Below are positions 8,861-18,233 of a stretch of DNA of 53,802 bases, in pieces. Numbering within the stretch: position 1 is the stretch's first letter; each line of letters opens with the position of its first letter. The translations under genes and the position numbers were made by a program. The stretch is from Burkholderia sp. 8Y (GTDB taxonomy: Bacteria > Pseudomonadota > Gammaproteobacteria > Burkholderiales > Burkholderiaceae). The notes under the pieces are model-generated. The model was not told the DNA's origin and made no database searches. It worked only from the letters and a program-made list of their open reading frames with translations. The stretch covers positions 1 through 53,802 of the forward strand of contig NZ_LR733541.1 of NCBI RefSeq assembly GCF_902506145.1. Reading direction: 5' to 3'.

Positions 8861-8895
8861 CGAAGCCCCCGCGCAGTCTCGGCGCGGGGGCTTCG
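8861..8895 (-). terminator. Strong GC hairpin after the dihydropyrimidinase remnant
   Basis: GAAGCCCCCGCGC (8862-8874) and GCGCGGGGGCTTC (8882-8894) form a perfect 13-bp stem with a 7-base loop. It lies 15 bp past the stop codon of the minus-strand pseudogene and was probably its terminator, although no T-run follows on that strand. Confidence 0.6.
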
Positions 8896-8909
8896 TGATC
8901 GCATCCGAA

Positions 8910-9620
8910 TCAGACCTTTATGGCGCGCTCCACGGGATGCGGTTCCTTCAGCTTGTTCGCCACGCGTGCGGCCGCGAAATTCGATGGGTTCGGCGGACGC
9001 TTCAGATATTGCCCCGCACCGCGCACCGCGCGAAGATCGCCATCGGTCCAAGCGAGCGCGCCGCGTGTGCGCGTGTGCGTCGCCACGCCCTGCACGGTCA
9101 TGCCCTCGAAGACATTGAAGTCCACCTGCTGATGATGCGTCTTCACCGAAATCGTGCGCGACGCCTGCGGATCCCAGACGATCCCCGTTGCCGCTGAAAA
9201 GTTGAGGCACGCCAGCCCAAGCGCGCGGCGGCAATATTGTGTCGGGCGGCCGAGGGAAAAGAACGTGGTTCTCTTAAATCGTGATGCCCGCGCATTCGCC
9301 GCCTGGCTCGCGCCATGCTGCTTCGCGTCGGTGGAAAGTGCTCGCCCTCGACGCAACCAGGTCCGCATGGGCGCCGAACCGCACTGCGCCGTTGCGCGGA
9401 TACAGGTTGAAGATCTGCGCCGCGTTCGTCGAGGTTACGCGCACGAACTCGTTCGGCGTAAGACGTCCCATGTTCACGCCGTGATGCCACAGCACGGCCA
9501 TGCGATCTTCCACGCCGCCGCAGCCGTTCGGGATCTTGGTGAAGTCCTCGCGTCCCATCGCTTTCTGCGACGCGCAGAAGACGCAGTGATCAGTCGCCGT
9601 GGTAAGTTGCAGCCTGCGCG
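8910..9620 (-). pseudogene. C-terminal fragment of a dihydropyrimidinase / hydantoinase, interrupted
   Basis: Minus-strand pieces read TTATDHCVFCASQKAMGRED, KIPNGCGGVEDRMAVLWHHG, LTPNEFVRVTSTNAAQIFNL and GAHADLV, then continue about 175 bp later in another frame with VWDPQASRTISVKTHHQQVD, FNVFEGMTVQG and YLKRPPNP to a stop at 8910. This is the C-terminal third of a cyclic-amidohydrolase that opens dihydropyrimidine or hydantoin rings. The N-terminal two thirds, with the metal ligands, are missing. An insertion of about 175 bp at 9180-9354 splits the fragment. It is chromosome-type metabolic DNA captured and decaying. Confidence 0.85.
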
Positions 9621-10096
9621 TCAGCCCATGCCGCTGGATCGTTACTTAAAGACCCGACATGTGTGCGATACGAATAGGCGAGATGTGTTGCTGGCAGAGG
9701 CGCATGGCGAGAGCCAACGACGCCAGCATGCTCGGTCCTTGTCGGTCGGCGACGATGTTCAGGACAGCTTGTGGCTATCGTCGCGGTCCTCGCCTTTCGA
9801 AACTGCGCGTGATCAGCGCGGTCGCGGGGTTCCAAACTCGATGAACAACTGACCGACGTACTGCCAGCAAATGACGTTGAGCCTTTGATGCATCGAGTGT
9901 TTTCCGGTCCCTCAGTGAACGACGTCCTCGTGCCTGACCGAAGCACGTGCCCTAACACGACCATTGACCCGGCATAAATGTCCCGCCAGGTAGCAGTGTG
10001 GATAACATCCGTTCGTCCTTTAGTCGAAGATAGCGTTCCCTTGTTCGCCGAGGGAGCCAAATCGACTGTATCGCTTTTTGGCGAGGATTCGTCTGT
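9621..10096. other. No convincing gene
   Basis: On the minus strand a fragment AVLNIVADRQGPSMLASLAL looks protein-like, with frame breaks on both sides, but I could not assign it. The rest shows no clear coding signal. Confidence 0.45.
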
Positions 10097-10987
10097 TCAG
10101 CGTCGTTTCCTGAGAGATACCGTGCCGATCTGACGCTTGAACCTGACGTTCATCACCGCCACTTGGACGAGAGCGGCTATCTGGTTGGCACTTAGCAGCA
10201 GATCGTCAGTCTCCCGCAGATCGACCTTGAATTCGAAGATCATTTTATTGTCCTTCCGCCTTACTGCTAAATCGACTCCCTGCTCCGGCCGAACGTCGAG
10301 CAGCGTTGCAATCATTTCATCGATAGTTCGACGCCGCGGGGCGTTCAACATTTTGCTCGCGCGCACGGCCATCTCAGTCTCGCCAATCGACTTTCGGATT
10401 TTAAGTAGCGTCGCCCCGAGCTCCCATGTGAAGTGCTTTAGCTCGAATAGTTGCAGGACCGAGGGCGGGAGCTTTGATATTGCTACAGCCCTTGTCAGTC
10501 GGTTCAATCCCCATGCAGGCGACGCGGCGACCGCGCTTACCATCGTCGTCCATCGTCCCTGTTGCAACCCTCGTTGATAGTCAGCGGCGAGCGCCAACGG
10601 CGAAATGTTCGATACGGTACGCCGCGCCTCATGCGGGCCGTTGCCGTCGAGAAGGTTAGCTATTTCTGACCACGACCGGCCAAGGGGATCTATTTCTAAA
10701 GCGCGTAGACAAAGTGCGTCTAATCCGTGCTTGCGTGCCAGTCGTATCAATTCCCGGGCCGTCGACGGCCATACGCCAGCCGTCTCGAATAGCGCCAAGA
10801 TCTGCGGCGGCAACTTGCACACGGCGATAGCACGGCTCAGTGCTTCAGCAGTGACCTTTGGAGAGAATCGCGCGAACGCAGCTATCGCCTCGCGCTGATT
10901 GTTCCAGGTACTCCCGAGTCCCGCATGGTACAGCGCTGCCAACGCAAGAGGATCACGTGCAATAGGGATTCCAGCCAAAGCGGTCAT
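10097..10987 (-). CDS. Protein with two ParB-like helix-turn-helix repeats, 296 aa
   Basis: The protein contains two copies of one unit: residues 12-88 (PLALAALYHAGL ... LSRAIAVCKLPPQILALFE) and about 130-205 (PLALAADYQRGL ... LTRAVAISKLPPSVLQLFE). The pattern Y-x2-G-L, S-R-A-x-A, K-L-P-P-x-x-L-x-L-F resembles the HTH core of plasmid ParB/RepB proteins, where it contacts parS. The N-terminal CTP-binding domain of ParB is absent. The C-terminal 85 residues contain a strand-rich region (NKMIFEFKVDL) like ParB dimerisation domains. GGAGAAG lies about eight bases before the ATG. It stands alone, 1.1 kb from parA on the opposite strand. A DNA-binding or partition accessory role is an inference. 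Confidence 0.8.
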   Translation of the reverse strand: MTALAGIPIARDPLALAALYHAGLGSTWNNQREAIAAFARFSPKVTAEALSRAIAVCKLPPQILALFETAGVWPSTARELIRLARKHGLDALCLRALEIDPLGRSWSEIANLLDGNGPHEARRTVSNISPLALAADYQRGLQQGRWTTMVSAVAASPAWGLNRLTRAVAISKLPPSVLQLFELKHFTWELGATLLKIRKSIGETEMAVRASKMLNAPRRRTIDEMIATLLDVRPEQGVDLAVRRKDNKMIFEFKVDLRETDDLLLSANQIAALVQVAVMNVRFKRQIGTVSLRKRR

Positions 10988-11986
10988 TCTTTTACTTCTC
11001 CGTCAGAGGCCCAATTATCCTGCTCACTGGTGTGCCGCGAAACGTCGAAACGCAGTGTTTTTGGGGCCCTTTTCCTCTTTAGCGGATTGGCGGAATGTGC
11101 AATTGGTAGCCGGCGCTAACCGCGCGATAACTGCGAAGCGCATCGCGATTTAGACGAAGGGTTGTCGGTCCGTGGCCGACGCGTGACTAAGTGTCGCCGA
11201 CTTAGAGCCGCACCCCTCCTTTCACGTGATCTCTGAGCGCGGTGGTGCATCTGTGGCGCATAGCACCTAGGCCTGGCGACCGGCGTCATCCCGGTCTCAT
11301 GATTCCCGCGCCCACCAACCGAATGAGGAGACGCGCATCGCGATCTTGAAAACCGTCACGGTCGAGCACAGCGGCGCGGATCACCGGCCTCAGAAAGAAT
11401 GGTACCGTCACGCGAAGCAGGGACCTCTCGATCGCTAGCCTTCTGCAGTTGATTATTCATTCGGACCAAACGGCTGAGCACTGTTTCCGCAACGCGCGGG
11501 GGCACTGCGGCCCGGGTCGTACATCGTCGATGATCCCATGCCGGTGCCCCTAGATGCGTCGTCGGGCCTTCTTTGCTTGCCCAGGGGTACACGACTGGCC
11601 CATGGCGACGTGGTGACATATTCGCTCGGACAAACGCCGACCTGCAGCGAAATCGACGACGTAACACCACAAGCCGTACTTGAATCCAGCAAGACAAGAC
11701 GCACGCACTATTGCGTGCGATCAACGCTCATCACCGATAGCGTGCTCAATCCGTCGCGACCACGCCCTATTGCGATGGTCTATCAGCAGACGCATTCGCG
11801 ACGATTCGGGCAAAGCACCCGTGCGCTGGAAGTCAATGGCGCGTTCATTCAACTGCAAGTCCGAAGACCTGTCGCACAAGGTCGGCCGGGCGCAACGTCA
11901 GTGACCGATGCTTATGCGCAGGGGCGGGCGTGTGCGTTCAGCAGTGCTTCCAAGACGGGGGAGCCGTGCAAAGTTCACTCCTAAGA
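10988..11986. other. No convincing gene
   Basis: Open frames on both strands show no recognisable domain. A plus-strand frame at 11538-11984 is the longest but has irregular composition. The region separates the accessory zone from the parA operator. Confidence 0.45.
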
Positions 11987-12012
11987 GTTTACTTGAAGTA
12001 AACCGCGTTTAC
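11987..12012. promoter_or_regulatory. Palindrome upstream of parA, candidate operator or parS
   Basis: GTTTACTTGAAGTAAAC (11987-12003) is a perfect palindrome around a central base, and a third half-site GTTTAC follows at 12007-12012. It lies 96 bp before parA. Plasmid and secondary-chromosome parS sites in Burkholderia often take the form GTTTAN...NTAAAC, so this could be the centromere; ParA or ParB autoregulation is the alternative. Confidence 0.6.
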
Positions 12013-12098
12013 GAATATGCTCCGTCTGAACCGAATCACCCTTTTTTTGATCGTCTTCATCTCAAAAGCGGGTGACACCCAAAGTTTAGGGGAAACCA

Positions 12099-13313
12099 AT
12101 GTCCGAAAGCGACGTCCTTATTTCGAAAACTTTGGCGATCGACGACGCGCCGACCACCATCGCCGATCTGCTATCTATCAAGGAGCGTAGTCAGCGCGCC
12201 TTCAGTCATAGGCGCGACTTGCTGCTTGAACCATACCCACGAAAGAAGGCGCCCGTCTTCACATCGAGCGACATCATCTCCCTCTGTGGTCTGTCTCGCG
12301 ACCAGTTTAAGTATCTGACAAAAAAGGGAGAGCTGCCAACCGGTCATCAGCTGGCACACAAGCGCGCAAAAGAGTACTCGCTGGCCGACGCTATTGCTTG
12401 GGTGCGAGGCACGTCCAAGCGCTCGCCGCGTCCTGAAGGCGTTCGAGGCCGGATCATTGCCGTGGCGAACTTCAAGGGCGGTGTCGCGAAGACCTCGACT
12501 GCGGTGGCACTTGGCCAGGCCCTGTCGCTCGCTGGCCGCCGAGTTTTGGTGATCGATTGTGATCCGCAAGGGTCCGCAACTCAGCTATGCGGCTACGCGC
12601 CGGACGCAGAGATAGAGGAGAAGCACACGATTCTTCCGCTCATATATCGGGAGCATTCGACCCTTGACTACGCCATCAAAGAGACGTACTGGCAGGACTT
12701 GGATTTAATTCCCGCGTCGACGATGCTATTCGACGCGGAGTTTGAGATTCCGAAACAGATCGCCGATGCGTTGGAGAAGCGGGTGCATTTCAAGTGGTGG
12801 GACATCCTGCGGATTGGGCTAGAACCGGTCGCCGAGGCGTACGACGCGGTCATTATTGATACGCCGCCGTCGCTGAGTTACATCACGCTCAATTCCTTGG
12901 TCGCCGCGGATGCAATCTTAATGCCCTGCCCACCCGAGGGATTGGATTTTGCGAGCTCTACGCAATTTTGGGATTTGGCGGCCGAGACATTATCGGGCGT
13001 GCCAGGTTTCGAAGAGTCAAAGACTTACGACTTCGTAAGTATTCTGCTCACTAAAGCGCGCAATACGGATCTTTCTAGGAAAGTGCGGCAATGGCTAGCC
13101 GATGCATACGGCGAGCGCTTGCTCCCCTTCGTGGTTCCGGAATCTTCTGTCCAAGCTACGGTGGCCGCGGGGCTCTGCACCATCTATGACACGACGAAGT
13201 CCGATTGGAGTAGTGGGACCTACGCGCGTATTCGTGAGCCGCTGGATCAGCTAACCGAGTTTGTGAATTCTCATCTCGAGCGCGCTTGGAAACGGGAGGC
13301 CCGCAGTGAGTAG
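12099..13313 (+). CDS. parA: ParA partition ATPase with N-terminal HTH, 404 aa
   Basis: A Walker-type ParA ATPase that moves plasmid copies on nucleoid DNA. Residues 53-105 form a MerR/P1-ParA-like DNA-binding domain (FTSSDIISLCGLSRDQFKYL), as in type Ia systems where ParA represses its own operon. The deviant Walker A is FKGGVAKTSTA (about 125-135, Lys131), followed by IDCDPQGSAT and the Walker B region VIIDTPPSLS. AGGGGAAACC precedes the ATG. The stop overlaps the parB start by 8 bp, so translation is probably coupled. Confidence 0.95.
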   Translation: MSESDVLISKTLAIDDAPTTIADLLSIKERSQRAFSHRRDLLLEPYPRKKAPVFTSSDIISLCGLSRDQFKYLTKKGELPTGHQLAHKRAKEYSLADAIAWVRGTSKRSPRPEGVRGRIIAVANFKGGVAKTSTAVALGQALSLAGRRVLVIDCDPQGSATQLCGYAPDAEIEEKHTILPLIYREHSTLDYAIKETYWQDLDLIPASTMLFDAEFEIPKQIADALEKRVHFKWWDILRIGLEPVAEAYDAVIIDTPPSLSYITLNSLVAADAILMPCPPEGLDFASSTQFWDLAAETLSGVPGFEESKTYDFVSILLTKARNTDLSRKVRQWLADAYGERLLPFVVPESSVQATVAAGLCTIYDTTKSDWSSGTYARIREPLDQLTEFVNSHLERAWKREARSE

Positions 13314-14349
13314 GTTCAAGGATCGACTGTTTGAAAAGATGACAGTGCCGGAGACAAAGCCGCAGGCGGCTGCGAGCGATTCGCCTGCTTTTGCCGCAGC
13401 TTCCGAACAACCGCGAACCTCGCCTGGGCGACTCCTGGATGCCCAAAATCGGATACTCGAATCTGATTCACGCAGAGTTGTAGCCGAAAGCAAACTTTCG
13501 GAAGCGCTGGTGCGCATTCAGAGCCTCGAGGCCGCAAAGGCAACCGGCGAGGCCCTCGAGTTGCCAACAGAGAGACTCCACGAAGTAGCCGGCCGACGCC
13601 GATACATGTCGGCGGAGAAGTACGCGGAGCTTCGGGAAAATCTTCGCCACAATAAACTTGTGCACCCGGTGGTGGTCTTGCCACGAGCCGACGGCGAATG
13701 GGATATCTGGTCCGGACACCATCGTTGGGATGCACACAAAGATCTTGGTAAGACGATGATCCGCTGTGTTCTCGGCACCGTCGACAACGAGATCGAGGCT
13801 CAAGACGGCGCGTTCTTCGCCAACCTGATGCAGTCGGACCTGACGGACTATGAAAAATACGTGGGTTTGAAGCGATTCCATCAAGGCCACCCTGGACTTT
13901 CGCAAACGGACGTCGCAGAGCGAACGGGGCTTAGCAAACAGTTCGTCAGCGAACTCTTCGCGTTCGATCGCCTACCGGCGGAGGCGTTGACGATCATCGA
14001 GGCTAACAAGGGGATGATCGGTAGTCGCACCGCATCGGAACTTGCGAGCGTCACTGAATCCGGCAAGGCTCGGCGAGTGATTGAAGCGATCCGCCTCCTT
14101 TCCGAAAAGAAGCTAGACCAAGGCCAGAGCGTGAAGTTTGCGCGCGCAGTCGAGTCCCCTGCTCGAACCTCCTCCACACCGGAAACGTTCAAGGTCAAAG
14201 CAGGCAAGGCTACTTGGTGCAACGTGCGCCGCGTGAAGAACGTGATGCGCCTGGAGTTCAAAGATGAAGCCGAGGCCGCTCAGGCGCAAGAGGCGATACG
14301 CCAGCATTTGGAGCAAGTGGCGCAGTCGCGAGCCGGGACAAAAAACTAA
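13306..14349 (+). CDS. parB: ParB partition protein, 347 aa
   Basis: The centromere-binding partner of ParA. The start is GTG at 13306 with GGGAGG seven bases upstream. Residues about 85-165 are the ParB/Srx domain, with the arginine-containing CTP motif in an unusual form (SGHHRWDAH where many ParBs have G-E-R-R-x-R). A HTH follows (LSQTDVAERTGLSKQFVSEL, about 205-225), and the C-terminal part is the dimerisation region. The first 75 residues are alanine-rich and helical and contain the expected ParA-contact region. A terminator follows 70 bp after the stop. Confidence 0.95.
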   Translation: MSRFKDRLFEKMTVPETKPQAAASDSPAFAAASEQPRTSPGRLLDAQNRILESDSRRVVAESKLSEALVRIQSLEAAKATGEALELPTERLHEVAGRRRYMSAEKYAELRENLRHNKLVHPVVVLPRADGEWDIWSGHHRWDAHKDLGKTMIRCVLGTVDNEIEAQDGAFFANLMQSDLTDYEKYVGLKRFHQGHPGLSQTDVAERTGLSKQFVSELFAFDRLPAEALTIIEANKGMIGSRTASELASVTESGKARRVIEAIRLLSEKKLDQGQSVKFARAVESPARTSSTPETFKVKAGKATWCNVRRVKNVMRLEFKDEAEAAQAQEAIRQHLEQVAQSRAGTKN

Positions 14350-14420
14350 GTCTTTGATTTGATTGCTGTCTGCTTTTCGGACAGCAACGGAGGAACTTGG
14401 ATGTAGACCGTATAAAAGAC

Positions 14421-14450
14421 AAAAGCCTTCGGCGCCAACCGAAGGCTTTT
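14421..14450 (+). terminator. Intrinsic terminator of parAB
   Basis: AAAAGCCTTCGG and CCGAAGGCTTTT form a perfect 12-bp stem with a 6-base loop and A- and T-tracts on the two sides, so it can act in both directions. It separates parB from the replication gene. Confidence 0.85.
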
Positions 14451-14588
14451 GAATGAGGGCTTGGCTGGAACCGTGCCCCGCGACACTCACCGACTGGAAT
14501 CGGCAAGAGCCTCAACAACTCCGAGTGTAGCGGATCGCGGCAGTCAGTCAAGAAAAACCAATCCATTTTTTGCGAATGGACGACTGAC

Positions 14589-15740
14589 ATGCGCATCGCG
14601 CTCGCACCCTGTGCGGCTGGCGAGGGTGAGACTCACCCCTCCGGATTACCGCTCTTTTCTACAGACACCACGAACCTGCCTTGGATCATCCTTCGAGCCG
14701 TCCATCGCGCCGCTCGGCTCGAAGGCGTCTCCCCGCGCGCACGGGCGGTTCTCTGCGCCCTCGCCCGCACCGTCGACGCGGCGAATCCCTTTGGGGAGAT
14801 TTACGCGCGTCGAACACTGCTTACCGAACGCGCTATGCAGTCAGAGCGCACCTTTTATCGAAGCCTGGCCGACCTAGATTCAGCCGGCCTCATCGCGCGA
14901 GCGCCCCAACGCCGCTATGTCGAAGCTGGACTGTTTGGGCGCGCCTACCTGCACCTCACTCGTAAAGCGGCTTTGCTGCTGGGTCTGATTGACGAACCGG
15001 GCCAACCTGCGGTTAGCAACGAAGGAAAGCAGGGCGGTTGTACAGACGCTCAAGCTTTTCAAAGGCCGTATGCCAAAGTGGCAGACGGTGCTAATACTAA
15101 GGATCTAAGCCCTCTAACTTCTCAAGAGAGACAACCGGGGCAAGTTCCGCAGGACCTGCAGCGCCTACGCACCCTAGGTTTTTTGGATTTCCTGATTTTC
15201 AAACTGATGCGCCAGGCTCGTGAGGCCGGCAAGCGCCTCTCGGATGTTGTCGAGGTCTGCTGGCAGCACCTGCGTCAAGCTAAACGGCCCATCAACTACC
15301 TGCGCGCATTGCTGGCAAGCACCACCGACTTTGGTCATCAACTGAGCGTCAAAATGAACGCGATCACCGCCGTGCAGACTGCAACCCATAAGCGCAACGA
15401 GGCCGAGACGCTTGTACGAAAGCTCGACGGGCGGACATTCGCCGACGCTGACGGGACAACGCGCTACACAGTCGCTGATGGGGGCACTGCGCTTCTAGTC
15501 TGTCGCGTCGCAGAGCGCGTAACCCGCCGGTCTGCTGGGCATTGGGCTGAAGCGTTTGCAGCAGCTCTTAAAAAGGGGCAGATCGTTCCGGCGGAGCAAG
15601 AGGACTTTGCTGCTCGCACGCCCGAGACCGGTCACGACGTCGGGGCAGCCGGACACGTTAAGCCCCACCAGCCGCGTGAACTGACACGTCCAGTCAGTGA
15701 ACATCTAATTCGACTGCGCGCACTGTGCCGACGCGCGTGA
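14589..15740 (+). CDS. Probable plasmid replication initiator (winged-helix), 383 aa
   Basis: Residues 30-130 look like a winged-helix DNA-binding domain: RARAVLCALARTVD, then ARRTLLTERAMQSERTFYRS as recognition region and a wing ending LHLTRKAA. The layout matches the HTH replication proteins found beside parAB in many Burkholderia and Ralstonia plasmids. A mid region (about 195-250) is a second helical domain (FLDFLIFKLMRQAREAGK), and the C-terminal 130 residues are less ordered. The gene follows the parAB terminator and precedes a 900-bp non-coding stretch that could hold the origin. No catalytic motif is visible and the family name is uncertain. There is no strong ribosome-binding site at the ATG. 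Confidence 0.6.
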   Translation: MRIALAPCAAGEGETHPSGLPLFSTDTTNLPWIILRAVHRAARLEGVSPRARAVLCALARTVDAANPFGEIYARRTLLTERAMQSERTFYRSLADLDSAGLIARAPQRRYVEAGLFGRAYLHLTRKAALLLGLIDEPGQPAVSNEGKQGGCTDAQAFQRPYAKVADGANTKDLSPLTSQERQPGQVPQDLQRLRTLGFLDFLIFKLMRQAREAGKRLSDVVEVCWQHLRQAKRPINYLRALLASTTDFGHQLSVKMNAITAVQTATHKRNEAETLVRKLDGRTFADADGTTRYTVADGGTALLVCRVAERVTRRSAGHWAEAFAAALKKGQIVPAEQEDFAARTPETGHDVGAAGHVKPHQPRELTRPVSEHLIRLRALCRRA

Positions 15741-16651
15741 AACATCGGCAAGCGCAGTGGCAATCGCGCAATCCCGTACTAGGCGGCGAGCTGAGGCGGA
15801 GTAGCTATGAATGTTTCACGAAAGCGCAGCCACTTTCGGGAGATTTTTTGCCAAAAGGCCGCGGCGGGGCGAAAAGTAACAGCTCTCGTGGACCGCACGG
15901 AGTTCGCGTATCGTCCGCTACGGAAAGTGTAGATACCAATATCCTCCCTAGTGGGCGCGTTCATTAGACAGACGAGCGAGACAAGGATCGCGGCCGGATC
16001 TTGCATCCATAGGGGGACTTGAAGTCAGGGACGCCATGCGCCCCCTCTGGTAATGGAGTTCGCCTAGAAACGGTCGCCGGCACGCGTCTGCCAGCCAGCG
16101 CTGGCGATCATCAACGATCGCGACTCGTGTGCGGCCGCTCTAAGCGAGAAATGATTCACCGACGTTGCGCGGGTGCCTGCCCGCAAAGTGTGTCCGTCGC
16201 CAATGAGCGATTGCTTCGGTGGTCTCGTTATTAGCTGTTCAGCCAACACGCGGCCGGACGCGGAGCGCATTCATGCGCTGCTTGATTCAGTGATTGATTC
16301 GGTCGCTGACCAAGTAACAGCGCGGTGATTAGCGATGGTCACCGGCAGCAGAGCTTCGGACGCCCGGTATCAACGCTATCCGGATAGCGTTGCAGGATGG
16401 ACGACAGAATCTGCAAGTGTCTGTTATCAATGCGAAAAGGCCTTGTTACACAGTTTGCCGTTTGTGTTATCCCGCTCCGTTGGCAAAGTTCTCATTTCAA
16501 AAAACTGAGACTCAGCTTGTCCGGATATATGACGCCTGGTCGAACGCGGCTGGTCTGTGGATGGTAGTCAAAGACGCACGAAATCGAGCATCTTTCGGAA
16601 AAACGGAAGTCGGTCGGTTTGTTCCAATGGTGACCATTTCAAAGGGTTGCC
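15741..16651. other. Non-coding region between rep and the pilus operon; possible origin and promoter
   Basis: No gene is visible in these 900 bp. The stretch contains a 22-bp perfect palindrome (16371-16392), a hairpin AGGGGG...CCCCCT (16011-16046) that encloses GACTTGAAGTC, and an AT-richer zone at about 16430-16540. It must hold the promoter for the virB8-pil operon. No clear iteron series was found, so an origin here is only a possibility. Confidence 0.45.
16371..16392. repeat. Palindrome copy 1 (core ACGCTATCCGGATAGCGT)
   Basis: A 22-bp perfect palindrome: the 18-bp core flanked by CA and TG. It lies about 260 bp before the first gene of the secretion/pilus operon. The same core occurs at 47056-47073 and 51627-51644. 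Confidence 0.9.
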
Positions 16652-17356
16652 ATGCGTCTTTTTAAGAACAAGCGTCGGGCCGCGCTGTCCACGGCCCCCG
16701 GCTCGTATGCCGAGGAAGATCCGAGCAAGGTGATTTTCGAGACGAGCACGAGGCTCACGCTCGAAGCTAACCGCTGGATGCTCATCTCGTTCGGCTTGGC
16801 CTTGACCGCGGTCGGCGCTGTATGGACGCGCCAGCCGCCGCCTTCGGTAACGCGCGTCGTTGGCGTGTCCGCCGACACCGGCGGCCATCCGATCGTCAGC
16901 GAGCTTGTCGCGTACAAGCCCGACTCGCAAGCCGTTCGGACGACGGTCAAGGACATGGCTGTTCGCTGGTTCACCATCGAGCCGGTGCTGTCGGACCGGC
17001 TTGAGACGTCGCGCATGACCGCCAACATCAACTCGGTGAAGGCGCAAATGATCGGCGCCGCGACTGGTCAGTTCCGCGACTGGTTGAAGGCTGACGCACC
17101 GTTCCAAGCGATCACGGCAAATCCCAAGCTGATCCGTGAAGTGGATGTACGCAACATCGCGCTGCTCCAAGACAACACTGTGCTCGTCGAATTTACGACG
17201 ACCACCTCGCAAGCTGGCGCGACGGGTAAGCCCGACGTGAAGTCGTACGCACTGACGTTGCGCTACCAGATCGTTGCGCCGACGGCCGAACAGGCACTCA
17301 CCACGAATCCGTTCGGCATTTTCATTCCGTTCTTCCGCCTCGAGCGGACTGCATAA
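16652..17356 (+). CDS. virB8: VirB8-like inner-membrane protein of a type IV secretion system, 234 aa
   Basis: A short cytoplasmic start, one membrane segment at about residues 42-60 (WMLISFGLALTAVGAVW) and a periplasmic domain fit VirB8. The family NPxG-type motif is present near the end (TNPFGIFI). VirB8 bridges the inner membrane to the VirB9/VirB10 core. It heads a run in which most genes touch or overlap, with VirB9 and VirB10 next. The ATG follows AAAGGG. No VirB4, VirB6 or VirD4 gene is seen nearby. Confidence 0.85.
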   Translation: MRLFKNKRRAALSTAPGSYAEEDPSKVIFETSTRLTLEANRWMLISFGLALTAVGAVWTRQPPPSVTRVVGVSADTGGHPIVSELVAYKPDSQAVRTTVKDMAVRWFTIEPVLSDRLETSRMTANINSVKAQMIGAATGQFRDWLKADAPFQAITANPKLIREVDVRNIALLQDNTVLVEFTTTTSQAGATGKPDVKSYALTLRYQIVAPTAEQALTTNPFGIFIPFFRLERTA

Positions 17357-17358
17357 GC

Positions 17359-18231
17359 ATGACCGCAACCATTCTCAACAAACGGCCGGTCATCGGCATG
17401 TGCGTCCTCGCTGCGTGTGCAGCATTGCTTGCCCAACCTGCTATGGCGAAGAAAGCGTCGAGCGACTCGGGCTTTAACGCGGCAATGGTCGCTGGCGACC
17501 CGATGAGCCCCATCAACCCGTTCAACGGTGGAGCCGATCCTCTGACCATGCCGGGTGATGCGCGGATCGGCGTGTTCCCGTACAGCCGCGACCAGATCTA
17601 CCGCGTCCTGACTGCACCGCTGAAGCTCACGACCATCGAGTTGGAGAAGGGCGAGAAGTTGATCGCTGACCCGGCTATGGGAGATAGCGTCCAGTGGGAA
17701 ATCGACGACGACAAGATGAACCACGTGTTCATCAAGCCGCACAAGGCTGACCTCGTCAACACGTTGCACCTGACGACGAACCTGCGGGAGTACGACTTCA
17801 CGCTCATCGCGTCACCGGCGGGCGGCATGTTCTATCAGACCGTGCGCTTTCAATATCCACGCGCGCCGATGGCACGCGTTAGTGCGCGCGAGGATGCATC
17901 GGCGAGCGGCGACCGTGGTGGTGCGGACTCTGGAAGCATCAGCGTCGCACCGGACAAGCTGAACTGGGATTACAGCGTCGACGGCCGCGCCGAATTCACG
18001 CCGGAAACGGTCTTCGATGATGGCCATGCTGTGTGGATGCGAATGCCTGCCAAAGCCCAGGAGTGGCCGGTTCCGTTCGTTCTCGACCACGGTGATCGCG
18101 TTGTCGCGAACTTCATCCGCCGCGGCGACTTCCTCGTGCTTCAGCGTCTGGCCGACGAGATCGTGCTGCGTTCTGGCAAGGACGAGGTCACCGTGACGCG
18201 CGGCCGTCGGCGCATGTTCGGAGTGTTCTGA
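17359..18231 (+). CDS. virB9: VirB9-like outer core protein, 290 aa
   Basis: An N-terminal signal peptide (VIGMCVLAACAALLAQPAMA) directs it to the periplasm. The N-terminal VirB9 domain includes LKLTTIELEKGEKL, then HVFIKPHKADLVNTLHL and TTNLREYDFTLIAS. The C-terminal domain (about 195-280) contains FTPETVFDDGHAVWMRM, matching the family's F-x-D-G-x-x-T-x-F region that contacts VirB7/VirB10 at the outer membrane. It starts 2 bp after virB8 and ends 2 bp before virB10. No virB7-type lipoprotein gene fits between them. Confidence 0.88.
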   Translation: MTATILNKRPVIGMCVLAACAALLAQPAMAKKASSDSGFNAAMVAGDPMSPINPFNGGADPLTMPGDARIGVFPYSRDQIYRVLTAPLKLTTIELEKGEKLIADPAMGDSVQWEIDDDKMNHVFIKPHKADLVNTLHLTTNLREYDFTLIASPAGGMFYQTVRFQYPRAPMARVSAREDASASGDRGGADSGSISVAPDKLNWDYSVDGRAEFTPETVFDDGHAVWMRMPAKAQEWPVPFVLDHGDRVVANFIRRGDFLVLQRLADEIVLRSGKDEVTVTRGRRRMFGVF

Positions 18232-18233
18232 CC

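Noticed and set aside
15735..15820. GTGAAACAT and TGTTTCACG, which look like halves of the chromosomal parS site
   Set aside because: They are about 60 bp apart and do not form one palindrome; one lies at the end of the rep gene. Chance is enough to explain them.
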